Origin: Palsa-504 sp963756575
Lineage (GTDB): Bacteria > Actinomycetota > Actinomycetes > Streptosporangiales > Streptosporangiaceae
Assembly: GCA_963756575.1 (NCBI GenBank)
Contig: CAVWOM010000005.1
Span: 186,001 to 250,000 of the forward strand
Length of the DNA: 64,000 nt
Reading direction: 5' to 3'
A program made the position numbers and the translations under genes. The notes under the pieces were generated by a model. It searched no databases. It had not been told where the DNA came from and saw only the letters and a list, made by a program, of their open reading frames with translations. Of the stretch, positions 63,952 to 64,000 are shown one piece after another; positions within the stretch are counted from its first letter, which is position 1, and each line of letters opens with the position of its first letter.

Positions 63952-64000
63952 ATGGCAGCGGTCGTACTGGTCGGGACCCTGGACACCAAGGGCCCGGACT
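63952..64000 (+). CDS. Tm-1-like (UPF0261) protein, first 16 codons
   Basis: The window ends here. The visible peptide MAAVVLVGTLDTKGPD matches the beginning of Tm-1-like ATP-binding/UPF0261 proteins, whose N-terminus is VGTLDTKG. ATG 63952 lies 11 bp after the previous stop. The call rests on these few residues. Confidence 0.6.
   Translation, partial: MAAVVLVGTLDTKGPD

Overview
The window is high-GC DNA with tightly packed, often overlapping genes on both strands, GTG starts, leaderless-looking promoters, F420-type oxidoreductases, a wax ester synthase/diacylglycerol acyltransferase, a FadE34-like fused acyl-CoA dehydrogenase and many TetR/IclR/HxlR/Lrp regulators. This points to a soil-type actinomycete; I cannot name the genus. 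No rRNA, tRNA, CRISPR array, phage or intact insertion sequence was seen.

Layout. 1-3.2 kb: a cut-off sigma factor gene and a NarL-type two-component pair. 3.2-12.2 kb: lipid metabolism, with a TetR regulator facing a thiolase-like/enoyl-CoA hydratase fusion, an acyl-CoA synthetase facing two alpha/beta hydrolases, a WS/DGAT and a second TetR. 12.2-17.3 kb: a repeat-rich gap, a quinone-reductase-like enzyme, an MFS exporter facing an HxlR regulator, and a MerR/GyrI-like pair. 17.4-21.1 kb: polyhydroxyalkanoate genes phaC and phaB plus a methyltransferase. 21.2-25.9 kb: Lrp regulator and amino-acid permease, two genes wrecked by internal deletions, and phosphoglucomutase. 25.9-34 kb: a sulfotransferase-like gene, then a six-gene, translationally coupled operon (receiver-PIG-L deacetylase fusion, ATP-grasp ligase, PHP phosphoesterase, membrane glycosyltransferase, 46-residue membrane protein, hybrid histidine kinase). 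This is my best candidate for an undescribed system. 34.2-40 kb: a catabolic locus (LigA/LigB extradiol dioxygenase, citryl-CoA lyase-like enzyme, CaiB-type CoA-transferase, divergent amidohydrolase and IclR regulator). 40-45.2 kb: a possible leader peptide and hairpin, an amylosucrase-like glycoside hydrolase, a frameshifted ferredoxin-reductase-like flavoprotein, folE and its overlapping Cys-cluster regulator. 45.2-49.7 kb: a VNTR, an ArsR/AHSA1 pair, a methyltransferase, a short reductase and a kinase-like gene. 49.7-64 kb: F420-type enzymes, small conserved genes, a decayed alcohol dehydrogenase, hydrolases, an NCS1 permease, an MFS permease, a fused acyl-CoA dehydrogenase, GDP-mannose dehydratase, and the first codons of a Tm-1-like gene.

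Two patterns cut across the window. First, a 48-bp palindromic element occurs three times in intergenic DNA (12362, 45592, 63444). Second, six otherwise normal genes each carry what looks like a single-base shift (about 9215, 43284, 46555, 49015, 61040, 62925); five of the six have one extra base. This suggests sequence or assembly error, whereas three other genes have lost whole internal segments and look truly decayed.
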